Shown: positions 7,841 to 15,439 of the stretch, one piece after another
How the letters are laid out: every line of letters starts with the position of its first letter
Position numbering within the stretch: the first letter of the stretch is position 1
Assembly: GCA_018816605.1 (NCBI GenBank)
Contig: JAHIVS010000380.1
Coordinates: forward strand, 1-30,405
DNA from: Pseudomonadota bacterium
Lineage (GTDB): Bacteria > Desulfobacterota > Desulfobacteria > Desulfobacterales > Desulfobacteraceae
DNA: 30,405 bases
Reading direction: 5' to 3'
Made by a program: the position numbers and the translations under genes
The notes under the pieces: model-generated
Seen by the model: only the letters and a program-made list of their open reading frames with translations
The model's database searches: none
Told to the model about the DNA's origin: nothing

Positions 7841-9082
7841 ATGCAATCCTACAACCCGGAACAAGCGCTATTGAAAGCCAGAAGAGAATTTGGCGAACAC
7901 GGCGGCGTCGTGCCCTCCATTGAACGGTCGTCCACCTTTACGGTAATGCACCCGGACACCATGCCGGAAATTTTTACGGGCATTAAAGGCCCGGAACAGG
8001 GAGGGTGTTTCCTTTACAGCCGGCATTTCAATCCCACGGTTGATGTATTGTCCCGCTATCTTGCGGCCATGGAGGGGACCCAGGCGGCCGTCTGCACAGC
8101 CAGCGGTATGTCTGCTATTTCCTGTGCCGTTTTGCAGATCTGCGGCAGCGGTGATCATATTGTGGCCAGTAAAACCATCTACGGCGGAACCCATGCGCTG
8201 TTTGAATTCCTCCTGCCCCAAATGAAAATCAATACCACCTTTGTGAACATCGCAGACATGGATGCTGTCAAGGCCGCCCTTACCCCGGAGACACGGGTCA
8301 TATTTACAGAGACCATGGGCAACCCCACGCTGAATATTGCCGATCTCCCGGCGCTTTCCGCCATCGCCCGCAGCAGAGACATCAAGCTTGTGGTGGACAA
8401 TACGTTTTCCCCGATGATTTTTACCCCCCATTCACTGGGAGCGGACGTTGTGGTATATTCATTAACCAAGTATATCAACGGCGCCAGTGATCTGGTTGCC
8501 GGCGCCATTTGCGGGGACAAACAATTTGTTTCTGAGTTGATGGGCCTGAATACAGGCCGGGTGATGCTGCTGGGACCCACCATGGATCCCCGGGTCGCCT
8601 TTGATATTATCCAGCGCCTGCCCCATCTGGGGATCCGGATGCGGGAGCACAGCCGAAGGGGGCTTGCAATCTCCGGCATGCTGAAGGACATGGGGATTTG
8701 TGTCAGTTATCCCGGGCTTTTGGATCATCCCCAGCACGCTTTGGCTGCACAAATGTGCAACCAAGGGTTCGGGTTTGGCGGTATCCTGGCCATGGACTGC
8801 GGTGACCGAAACACGGCGGAAAAGATGATGGACGTTTTGCAGAATGAAGAAAAATTTGGTCTGATTGCGGTCTCTTTGGGGTATTTTGATACCTTGATTT
8901 CCTGTTCCGGGTCTTCCACCTCCTCTGAAATCACTGCTGAAGATCAGCAGGAAATGGGTCTTTCACCCGGCCTGCTTCGGATTGCCCTGGGGTATACCGG
9001 CAGTCTTGATGTCCGCATGGGCCAGATCAAAAGAGCCGTTGAAAAGGTATTGGGGAAGGGCCTAACCCCGCCAAAGGCGTAG
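7841..9082 (+). CDS. PLP-dependent Cys/Met-metabolism enzyme (transsulfuration family, lyase-like)
   Basis: Fold-type I PLP enzyme of the cystathionine/methionine lyase and synthase family, 413 residues. Visible family features: YSRHFNPT, CTASGMSAISC for phosphate binding, TIYGGTHALF, VVDNTFSPMI with the PLP-ring Asp, and the Schiff-base lysine K210 in YSLTKYING. Overall it most resembles methionine gamma-lyase-type enzymes, which release a thiol, ammonia and 2-oxobutyrate. However, the position that is the catalytic Cys in classic methionine gamma-lyase (YGCT) is Gly here (YGGT), so substrate assignment stays open. AGGAGG lies before the ATG. Its neighbours, an Lrp regulator upstream and a LysE/ArgO exporter facing it, suggest amino-acid catabolism or detoxification. 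Confidence 0.9.
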   Translation: MQSYNPEQALLKARREFGEHGGVVPSIERSSTFTVMHPDTMPEIFTGIKGPEQGGCFLYSRHFNPTVDVLSRYLAAMEGTQAAVCTASGMSAISCAVLQICGSGDHIVASKTIYGGTHALFEFLLPQMKINTTFVNIADMDAVKAALTPETRVIFTETMGNPTLNIADLPALSAIARSRDIKLVVDNTFSPMIFTPHSLGADVVVYSLTKYINGASDLVAGAICGDKQFVSELMGLNTGRVMLLGPTMDPRVAFDIIQRLPHLGIRMREHSRRGLAISGMLKDMGICVSYPGLLDHPQHALAAQMCNQGFGFGGILAMDCGDRNTAEKMMDVLQNEEKFGLIAVSLGYFDTLISCSGSSTSSEITAEDQQEMGLSPGLLRIALGYTGSLDVRMGQIKRAVEKVLGKGLTPPKA

Positions 9083-9149
9083 CACACGCGGAAAAGAAAA
9101 ACCGCATGACAGCGGTCACAGGCTTCTTGTAAAGGGACTTATCCTGATA

Positions 9150-9764
9150 TCAGGCGGCAAGGCTTGTCCTTAGAACGGAAAAGGCAATTGCCCACATGAC
9201 CATTCCCACCAGGGTGTCCAGAATCCGCCAGGAGCGTTTTTTCCTGAAAAGGGGCGCCAGAAGCCTGCTGCCCAGGCTTAAAGTGAAGAACCAGATAAAG
9301 GATGCCGTGGCAGCTCCGGCGCCAAAAACCAAATGGCCGGGAGCCTGGAACTGGCCGGCAATACTGCCCAGGAGCAATATGGTGTCAATGTAGACATGGG
9401 GATTGAGAAGGGTTACCGCCAGGGTTGTGAGAACGGTTGCCTTAATCGAGGTCTCTGTCTTCTGGTCTCCCTCCAGGTAGGCTCCTCTGATTGCAGACCG
9501 GAAAGCGCTCATGCCGTAGCAGAACAAAAAGGCTGCCCCGCCCATGCCGGCCACCTGGGACAGCGGCTTGCTTTCGGCAATGAAGGTGCCGACGCCGGCA
9601 ACGCCGATGGCCACCAGAACGGCGTCACACACGGCACAGATCAGGGGAACAAGGATATAATGGTTTTTTTTGACCCCCTGGCTTAACACAAATGCATTCT
9701 GTGCACCAATGGCGATGATCAATCCGGCGCCGGTTCCCATGCCTGTTAAAAATGTCAGCAGCAT
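9150..9764 (-). CDS. LysE/ArgO-family amino acid exporter
   Basis: An inner-membrane efflux protein of 204 residues with about six hydrophobic helices. The N-terminal GAGLIIAIGAQNAFVLSQGV is the signature of the LysE/ArgO branch, and VTLLNPHVYIDTILLLGSIAG in the middle carries the conserved NP-H/Y element. Family members export basic amino acids driven by the membrane potential; the actual substrate is not provable here. It converges on the PLP-enzyme gene (67-base gap) and shares its neighbourhood with an Lrp-type regulator; LysE-type exporters are often controlled by dedicated regulators, usually LysR-type but sometimes Lrp-type. Start at 9764 after AAAGGATAGGGA. Confidence 0.92.
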   Translation of the reverse strand: MLLTFLTGMGTGAGLIIAIGAQNAFVLSQGVKKNHYILVPLICAVCDAVLVAIGVAGVGTFIAESKPLSQVAGMGGAAFLFCYGMSAFRSAIRGAYLEGDQKTETSIKATVLTTLAVTLLNPHVYIDTILLLGSIAGQFQAPGHLVFGAGAATASFIWFFTLSLGSRLLAPLFRKKRSWRILDTLVGMVMWAIAFSVLRTSLAA

Positions 9765-9872
9765 TCCCTATCCTTTGGTTCGGGTTTTTTATTGTTTTAA
9801 CCGGCACCAGGATACCCAAAGGATTTAAACAAGTAAAATTAATAGATTTTATTGAATAGTAATAATACTAAT

Positions 9873-10415
9873 TTAGACGCCTTTGTTTTTAATTACCGGA
9901 TAGGCATAAAATTTTGTATCCACGGACATGAGGGGAAATTGTCGCGGAAGTGTCTTTTTTTCTATGGGGAGAAAGCCTTTTTTTTCATAAAATCTGTGGG
10001 CGGCCAGAAACTTGTCCGTGGTGCCAAGAAAGATTTTTGATATGCCTTTTGTCCCGGCCCAGTCAAGGGCGACCTGCCACAATGCGCTGGCAGTCCCAAA
10101 GCGCTTTCCCCTGAAGTCCGGATGGACAAACATTTTTCGCAATGCCGCCTGGCAATTGCCAATATCCTTCAGGCTGATTGTGCCAACAACTTTACCGGCA
10201 CTGACGGCCATCCAGAAATTACCGGTTCCCTGCTGGTAAAAGCCCGGGATGTCCCCAAGGTCGGGCTGGTCTTTTGCTGTGATGGGGATGTTGAATTCCT
10301 TTTGCTGGATAAAAAGAATCAGGTTTGTTACCCGGTCCTGGTAGGAAGGGGCAAAGACCAGAATTTCCAGGTTGTTTTTAGGATCTGTTTTCTGATCTGG
10401 TGTCAGTTTCTGCAT
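9873..10415 (-). CDS. GNAT-family N-acetyltransferase
   Basis: An acetyl-CoA-dependent acyltransferase of unknown substrate. Residues about 30-175 show the GNAT fold: GKVVGTISLKDIGNCQAALRKMFV (strands 2-4), then the pyrophosphate-binding motif HPDFRGKRFGTA, and AHRFYEKKGFLPIEK near the C-terminus. The length of 180 suits a single-domain member. Upstream of the ATG the ribosome site is poor (GGAATC), so the exact start is uncertain. It is leftward and lies behind the exporter with a 108-base AT-rich gap, so probably a separate unit. Confidence 0.9.
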   Translation of the reverse strand: MQKLTPDQKTDPKNNLEILVFAPSYQDRVTNLILFIQQKEFNIPITAKDQPDLGDIPGFYQQGTGNFWMAVSAGKVVGTISLKDIGNCQAALRKMFVHPDFRGKRFGTASALWQVALDWAGTKGISKIFLGTTDKFLAAHRFYEKKGFLPIEKKTLPRQFPLMSVDTKFYAYPVIKNKGV

Positions 10416-10591
10416 CCGGTTGTTGATTCCATTTTGTCATACCGCCTTGCCAAGTGTTCAAATTGCGCTTGCCTGGGTGTGTCCATCTGAAGAAGCACCG
10501 TACCTCTTTTGTGGGCGGTATCTAATTGGCCTCCTAATAATATGGCATCAAATCAGTTGTCAAGAATTAATTGTGTCCGTCGGATATCTGC

Positions 10592-10620
10592 TTGACGGCA
10601 AGGGGGAACTAGTTTATTCT
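10592..10620 (+). promoter_or_regulatory. Promoter of the thiamine operon
   Basis: TTGACG (10592-10597), 17-base spacer, TATTCT (10615-10620). The predicted start near 10627 lies about six bases before the first paired base of the TPP riboswitch, which strongly supports the call. Confidence 0.65.
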
Positions 10621-10632
10621 CCGACTTTAGTT

Positions 10633-10718
10633 CACTGGGGGTGCTTTTACCGGCTGAGAGAAGTGTTGAACTTCAACCCTTAGAACCTGATACGGTTAGT
10701 ACCGGCGTAGGGAAAGTG
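10633..10718 (+). ncRNA. TPP riboswitch (THI element)
   Basis: Contains the conserved core in order: GGGGGTGC (10637-10644), GGCTGAGA (10652-10659), AACCTGA (10684-10690) and GCGTAGGGAAAG (10705-10716). CACT (10633-10636) pairs with AGTG (10715-10718) to close P1. TPP binding would reduce expression of the thiSGHFEC operon. No strong stem plus T-run terminator is evident before thiS. Two T-tracts (10769-10775, 10801-10809) and the Shine-Dalgarno at 10810-10817 lie downstream, so control of translation initiation is plausible but unproven. Confidence 0.95.
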
Positions 10719-10819
10719 CTTCAGCTTGAAAGTCTTTATCCGTTTGATTCTTTTCCCCGGTCGATACCTTTTTTTCCCGTTCAGGACAAAACCAATTGTG
10801 TTTTTTTTTGGGAGGTGCC

Positions 10820-11017
10820 ATGCGCATAAACCTTAACGGAAGCCCTGTGGAGACAACCAGCCGTTCCTTGTCGGATCTTGTGGCAGAACAGGGCGTAAAT
10901 TTTTCGTCCCTGATTGTTGAATACAATTATGAGGTCGTAAAACAGGCCTCCTGGAACGATATTCATATCAAAGACAACGACACCATAGAGCTGTTAAATT
11001 TTGTGGGAGGAGGATGA
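10820..11017 (+). CDS. thiS: Thiamine biosynthesis sulfur carrier protein ThiS
   Basis: A ubiquitin-like carrier (65 aa) that brings sulfur to thiazole synthase as a C-terminal thiocarboxylate. MRINLNGSPVE forms the first beta strand, and the protein ends NFVGGG, giving the Gly-Gly terminus that ThiF adenylates. The ATG at 10820 is chosen because GGGAGGTG lies just upstream and the protein then starts like other ThiS proteins; in-frame codons before it are not needed. First gene after the TPP riboswitch; thiG begins within a few bases of its stop. Confidence 0.95.
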   Translation: MRINLNGSPVETTSRSLSDLVAEQGVNFSSLIVEYNYEVVKQASWNDIHIKDNDTIELLNFVGGG

Positions 11018-11019
11018 AG

Positions 11020-11793
11020 ATGGCAGAAGATGTATTGATCCTTGGCAATAAACGTTTTTCAAGCCGGCTGTTTACGGGTACGGGGAAATTTGCATCCAAA
11101 ACCCTGATTGCACCCATGCTGGCTGCCAGCGGATCCCAGATGATCACCGTGGCCCTCAGGCGGGTGGATCCCACGGCTGACCAGGGAAATATCCTGGCCC
11201 ACATTCCGGAGACCGTTACCCTGCTACCCAATACCTCGGGAGCCAGAACTGCCGACGAGGCGGTGAGGATCGCCAGAATCGCAAGGGCGGCAGGATGCGG
11301 TGACTTTATCAAGATCGAAGTGATCACGGACATGCAATACCTGATGCCGGACAACCATGAGACCCTCAGGGCGACTCGGATTCTGGCCAAAGAAGGATTT
11401 GTGGTGCTTCCCTATGTGATGCCCGACATTACCATAACCCAGCAATTATACGATGCGGGTGCCGGGGCTGTAATGCCCCTGGGGTCTCCCATCGGGTCCA
11501 ATCGGGGCCTTGAGATGCGGGCCATGATACAACGGATTATCGAGGTCAGCAAGCTGCCCGTGGTGGTGGATGCGGGCATCGGAAGACCCTCCCAGGCAGC
11601 CGATGCCATGGAAATGGGGGCGGATGCCGTTCTGGTCAATACGGCCATTGCCACCAGCGAAGATCCCTGCCTTGCGGGCAAAGCCTTTTCCCTGGCCGTG
11701 ATAGCCGGTCGCATGGCGTTTCTGGCAACCCTTGCCGGGACGAGAAAAGGGGCTGCGGCCTCCTCTCCTTTAACCGGCTTTTTAAGGGAGTAG
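11020..11793 (+). CDS. thiG: Thiazole synthase ThiG
   Basis: A TIM-barrel enzyme that condenses deoxyxylulose 5-phosphate, dehydroglycine (from ThiH) and ThiS-bound sulfur into the thiazole phosphate. Motifs: SRLFTGTGKF at the N-terminus, LPNTSGARTADEAVRIARIAR, the imine-forming lysine in FIKIEVI (about residue 98), LPYV, GAVMPLGSPIGS and VVDAGIGRPSQAADAMEMGADAVLVNTAIA. Two ATGs are possible; 11020 is favoured because GGAGGAGG is six bases away, whereas 11014 (overlapping the thiS stop) would abut it. thiH follows after two bases. Confidence 0.97.
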   Translation: MAEDVLILGNKRFSSRLFTGTGKFASKTLIAPMLAASGSQMITVALRRVDPTADQGNILAHIPETVTLLPNTSGARTADEAVRIARIARAAGCGDFIKIEVITDMQYLMPDNHETLRATRILAKEGFVVLPYVMPDITITQQLYDAGAGAVMPLGSPIGSNRGLEMRAMIQRIIEVSKLPVVVDAGIGRPSQAADAMEMGADAVLVNTAIATSEDPCLAGKAFSLAVIAGRMAFLATLAGTRKGAAASSPLTGFLRE

Positions 11794-11795
11794 CC

Positions 11796-12914
11796 ATGCC
11801 GTTTACAGACCTGGTAAAAGAATTTGAAACAATTGATTTTAAAGACGATCTGGAGGCTGTCCGGCCTGGGGCTGTCCAAAAGACCCTGGACCGGGTGGAC
11901 GCCCGGACCCCCTTGGACCGACAGGATTTGCTGACGCTTTTGTCGCCGGCGGCAAAAAATTTTATGGAAGTCATGGCCCAGAAAGCCCAGCAGATCACCC
12001 GCCAGTATTTTGGACGGACCATCGGACTTTATGCCCCCCTGTATATTTCTGATTTTTGTTCCAACCACTGCACCTACTGCGGGTTCAATACCAGCACGGG
12101 CTTTAAGCGGACCCAGTTGTCCCTGGAAGAAATAGAAAGGGAAGCGGCTGCCATCTTTGCCATGGGGATTCGCCATCTCCTGGTCCTTACCGGGGAGGCA
12201 CCGGACAAAACGCCTCTGTCCTATCTGACGGCGGCCGTGAAAATTCTGAAAAAATATTTTCCCTCCATTGGCCTGGAAATGTTTCCCATGGATGAGGATG
12301 CCTATGGGGCCCTGACAGCTGCCGGTGCGGATAGTTTAACGGTTTACCAGGAAGTCTATGACCGAAAGATCTATGAAGAGGTCCACCCAAGGGGGAGAAA
12401 GGCGGATTATGAGTATCGGCTTTTAACCCCGGAACGGGGTGCCAGGGCCGGGTTTCGGGCAGTGAATATCGGCACCCTCTTCGGCCTGGGAGACCCCATG
12501 GGCGAAGCCTTTATGGCCGGGGTCCACGCCAAATACCTGGAGCAGACTTTTCCCCATGTGGAGGTCTCCTTGTCCCTGCCCCGGATGACAAAGGCTGCAG
12601 GCGGGATTGGGCCGAAAAATTTGTTGTCGGACAAGGGATTCGTCCAGTGCATGCTGGCCTGGCGCCTGTTTATGCCCCGGCTTGGCATTACGATTTCCAC
12701 ACGCGAGTCCGGCCCTTTCCGGGACCGGCTGGTCCATCTGGGGGCCACCCGCTTTTCGGCCGGGTCCAGAACCGACGTGGGCGGGTATGTTGTGCACACC
12801 CAGGACACCACGGTCCAGTTTGAAGTAACCGATACCCGCAGTGTGGCAGAGGTGACCCGGATGATCCGGGAGAGCGGGTACCAGCCGGTATTTAAAGACT
12901 GGGAGATGTTCTAG
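11796..12914 (+). CDS. thiH: 2-iminoacetate synthase ThiH (radical SAM tyrosine lyase)
   Basis: Cleaves tyrosine to p-cresol and dehydroglycine using a 4Fe-4S cluster and S-adenosylmethionine, which indicates the oxygen-sensitive anaerobic thiazole route rather than ThiO glycine oxidase. The cluster motif CSNHCTYC is at C88, C92 and C95. GFNTSTGFKRTQLS, LTGEAP, YQEVYD and VGLGD-like (GLGDPMGE) segments follow as in ThiH, with ISTRESGPFRDRL near the C-terminus. The length of 372 is typical. It sits two bases after thiG and one base before thiF. Confidence 0.97.
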   Translation: MPFTDLVKEFETIDFKDDLEAVRPGAVQKTLDRVDARTPLDRQDLLTLLSPAAKNFMEVMAQKAQQITRQYFGRTIGLYAPLYISDFCSNHCTYCGFNTSTGFKRTQLSLEEIEREAAAIFAMGIRHLLVLTGEAPDKTPLSYLTAAVKILKKYFPSIGLEMFPMDEDAYGALTAAGADSLTVYQEVYDRKIYEEVHPRGRKADYEYRLLTPERGARAGFRAVNIGTLFGLGDPMGEAFMAGVHAKYLEQTFPHVEVSLSLPRMTKAAGGIGPKNLLSDKGFVQCMLAWRLFMPRLGITISTRESGPFRDRLVHLGATRFSAGSRTDVGGYVVHTQDTTVQFEVTDTRSVAEVTRMIRESGYQPVFKDWEMF

Positions 12915-12915
12915 G

Positions 12916-13455
12916 ATGAAAGTGGGCATAGCCGGCATCGGCGGCATCGGGTCCAATGTGGCCCGTCACCTGGCCCAGGCAAAACTTCCCTTTCTCAGGA
13001 TCGTGGATTTTGACCGGGTGGAGATCTCCAATCTGAACCGCCAGTTTTATTTTCTTGACCAGGCGGGACGCCTTAAAACCCATTGCCTGAAACAAAATCT
13101 ATTGAATATTTTTCCAACCATGGACATAGAGGCCGTCGTATGCCGCATGGGGCCTGGAGATGCTTCCCGGTTGTTTGCGGACTGCCATATTGTTGTGGAA
13201 GGGTTTGACGATGCAACATCCAAAAAAATGCTCATTGAAGAGATGGCAGGCTCGGGCAAGCAGGTGGTTTGCGCCTCGGGCATTGCCGGAGAAAATATGG
13301 CCGTGGGGGTTAAAAAATTTGGCAATTCTAAGATAGTGGGGGATTTTGTTTCAGACATGGGGGATCTGGACCTGTATGCACCCAAAATCGCCCTGGTGGC
13401 TGCCCTGATGGCCGATATCATATTGAAACAGGTGAAGGAGTCAGAAAATGGATAA
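12916..13455 (+). CDS. thiF: ThiS adenylyltransferase ThiF, short family-2 form
   Basis: An E1-like enzyme that adenylates the ThiS C-terminus before sulfur transfer. The 179-residue protein holds the Rossmann nucleotide loop GIGGIGSNVARHL, the acidic DFDRVEISNLNRQFYF segment with the conserved Asn, Arg and Gln, and VVEGFDDATSKKML. It lacks the N-terminal helical extension and the paired zinc cysteines of E. coli ThiF/MoeB. This matches the compact ThiF family 2 of anaerobes. It overlaps thiE by eight bases, indicating translational coupling. Confidence 0.92.
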   Translation: MKVGIAGIGGIGSNVARHLAQAKLPFLRIVDFDRVEISNLNRQFYFLDQAGRLKTHCLKQNLLNIFPTMDIEAVVCRMGPGDASRLFADCHIVVEGFDDATSKKMLIEEMAGSGKQVVCASGIAGENMAVGVKKFGNSKIVGDFVSDMGDLDLYAPKIALVAALMADIILKQVKESENG

Positions 13456-14122
13456 TCAAAGACAAGGGGTTCAAGAAAAGGCCAGCCCTATTTTCCCCCA
13501 GGGTGTTTACGGGATTCTGGGAGAAAAATTTTCACTGGGCCGCTCCAATGTAGAAACCGCACACCTCATGGTGGAGGGGGGAATCGATATCCTTCAATAC
13601 CGGGAAAAATCCGATCAGAAGAGCCGGAAGATAATGCTGGAAGAATGCCGGCAGATCCGAAAAATTACCGCAGATGCGGGGGTTCCCTTTATTGTGAATG
13701 ATTTTCTGGATATTGCCCTGGCCGTGGGGGCCGACGGCATTCACCAGGGCCAGGATGACCTGCCGGTTCCTGTGGTGAAAGAGCTGGCCGGTGGCATGCT
13801 GGTGGGATGTTCCACCCACACGCCGGACCAGGCCCGGCAGGCCATCGCAGACGGGGCCGATTATATCGGGGTGGGACCCATTTTTGCCACCCGGACCAAG
13901 GCGGATGTCTGTGATGCCGTCGGGTTTGACTATCTTGAATATGTTGTGAAAAACCATGCCATCCCCTTTGTGGCCATCGGCGGGATCAAGCGCCACAACC
14001 TCCGGGAGGTGGTATCAAGGGGTGCCAGAACAATCTGTCTTGTGACCGAAATCATAGGGGCCCAGGATATTAAACAAAGAATCGACGAGATCAAAGCGCT
14101 TTTAGGAGAAACACATGCATAA
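13448..14122 (+). CDS. thiE: Thiamine phosphate synthase ThiE
   Basis: Couples hydroxymethylpyrimidine diphosphate with thiazole phosphate to form thiamine phosphate. A TIM-barrel of 224 residues with diagnostic motifs ILQYREK (diphosphate site), [39 protein letters not shown] and [11 protein letters not shown]. It has about 20 extra N-terminal residues ([18 protein letters not shown]) compared with minimal ThiE; a later start is possible, but the ATG at 13448 overlaps thiF and follows GGTGAAGGAG. It overlaps thiC by eight bases. Confidence 0.95.
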   Translation: MDNQRQGVQEKASPIFPQGVYGILGEKFSLGRSNVETAHLMVEGGIDILQYREKSDQKSRKIMLEECRQIRKITADAGVPFIVNDFLDIALAVGADGIHQGQDDLPVPVVKELAGGMLVGCSTHTPDQARQAIADGADYIGVGPIFATRTKADVCDAVGFDYLEYVVKNHAIPFVAIGGIKRHNLREVVSRGARTICLVTEIIGAQDIKQRIDEIKALLGETHA

Positions 14123-15398
14123 CCCATATACAACACAGATGGATGCTGCCGGAAAGGGCATTTTTACCCCCCAGATGGAGCAGGTGCTTGAGAATGAATC
14201 CATTTCGAGACAAGCACTTTTGGAAGGGGTCGCCAGTGGCCGTATTGCCATTCCGGCCAATAAAAATCATCTGGGTCTCAGGGCCGCAGGGGTGGGCCAG
14301 GGCCTTAAAACCAAGATCAATGTGAATCTGGGGGTGTCAAAGGATGTCTGTTCCTTTGACAGCGAAATGGGCAAGGCCATGCTGGCACTGGAATACAAGG
14401 CAGATGCCATTATGGATCTGAGTGTGTCCGGGGATACCCAGGGGTTTCGAAAGCGTCTGGTCAGGGAAGTGCCGGTGATGATCGGCAGCGTGCCCATCTA
14501 TGATACCTTGACACGCACGGGAAAACCCACGGAAGAGATCACCCTTGACGATTGGTTTGAGACCGTTGAAATCCATGGGGAAAACGGGATTGATTTTGTC
14601 ACCATCCATGCCGGCCTGACCCGAAAATGCATGGAGAGTATCCGGACCAACCCCAGGCTTTGCGGCATTGTCAGCCGGGGCGGTGCCATCTTGTTTGAGT
14701 GGATGGAAAAAACCGGGAATGAAAATCCCTTTTATGCGCATTTTGACCGGCTCCTTGACATCTGCCAGCGCTATGATGTGTGTATCAGCCTTGGGGACGG
14801 CCTGCGCCCGGGTGCCATCATGGATTCCACCGATGCTCCCCAGATCCAGGAGCTGATCACCCTGGGCGAGCTGACAAAGCGCGCCTGGGCAAAGAAAGTC
14901 CAGGTGATGATCGAAGGGCCGGGGCATGTCCCCCTCCACGAGGTGGAGATGAACATGAAACTCCAAAAAAAGCTGTGCCACAACGCACCCTTTTATGTGC
15001 TGGGCCCTTTGGTTACGGACATTGCACCGGGATACGACCATATCACTTCTGCCATTGGCGGGGCCCTGGCCGCCATGCACGGGGCGGATTTCCTCTGTTA
15101 TGTCACCCCGGCCGAGCATTTGCGGTTGCCCAGCATAGACGATGTCAAGGAAGGGATCATTGCCTCAAAGATTGCGGCCCATGCCGGGGACCTTGCCAAG
15201 GGCATAGAAGGGGCTGCCCAACTGGATCTTAAAATGAGCCGGGCCAGGGTGGCCCTGGACTGGGAAGGCCAGTTTGCAGCGGCCATCGATCCGGTTAAGG
15301 CCCGTGCCTACCGGGAATCCTCCCAGCCCTCTGAAAAAGGGGTCTGCACCATGTGCGGTGATTTCTGTGCCATGAAACGGGTGAAAGACCTGTTGTAA
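14115..15398 (+). CDS. thiC: Phosphomethylpyrimidine synthase ThiC, short form
   Basis: A radical SAM enzyme that rearranges aminoimidazole ribotide, a purine intermediate, into the thiamine pyrimidine. At 427 residues it is the short type without the long N-terminal extension of the E. coli enzyme. Motifs include [77 protein letters not shown] and [13 protein letters not shown]. The C-terminal cluster cysteines are C411, C414 and C418 (CTMCGDFC), with three residues between the last two, one fewer than in E. coli ThiC (CSMCGPKFC). Last gene of the thi operon; the hairpin at 15411-15439 follows. Confidence 0.97.
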   Translation: MHNPYTTQMDAAGKGIFTPQMEQVLENESISRQALLEGVASGRIAIPANKNHLGLRAAGVGQGLKTKINVNLGVSKDVCSFDSEMGKAMLALEYKADAIMDLSVSGDTQGFRKRLVREVPVMIGSVPIYDTLTRTGKPTEEITLDDWFETVEIHGENGIDFVTIHAGLTRKCMESIRTNPRLCGIVSRGGAILFEWMEKTGNENPFYAHFDRLLDICQRYDVCISLGDGLRPGAIMDSTDAPQIQELITLGELTKRAWAKKVQVMIEGPGHVPLHEVEMNMKLQKKLCHNAPFYVLGPLVTDIAPGYDHITSAIGGALAAMHGADFLCYVTPAEHLRLPSIDDVKEGIIASKIAAHAGDLAKGIEGAAQLDLKMSRARVALDWEGQFAAAIDPVKARAYRESSQPSEKGVCTMCGDFCAMKRVKDLL

Positions 15399-15410
15399 AC
15401 CGTGTCGGTC

Positions 15411-15439
15411 GGGGAAGGGACCGTGACGGTCTATTCCCC
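15411..15439. terminator. Hairpin spanning two convergent gene ends
   Basis: Outer stem GGGGAA (15411-15416) with TTCCCC (15434-15439), inner stem GACCG (15419-15423) with CGGTC (15427-15431), loop TGA. It starts 12 bases after the thiC stop and includes the stop codon of the facing phosphoesterase gene. No T-run follows on either side, so it may act as an mRNA end stabiliser or as a bidirectional, factor-assisted terminator. Confidence 0.5.

Noticed and set aside
11412..12176. 254-codon minus-strand frame opposite thiG and thiH
   Set aside because: It crosses two secure genes, including the ThiH cluster motif, and looks like a shadow.
14337..15119. 260-codon minus-strand frame opposite thiC
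   Set aside because: thiC motifs cover the whole interval on the plus strand; the antisense peptide is His/Gly/Pro-rich with no domain pattern.
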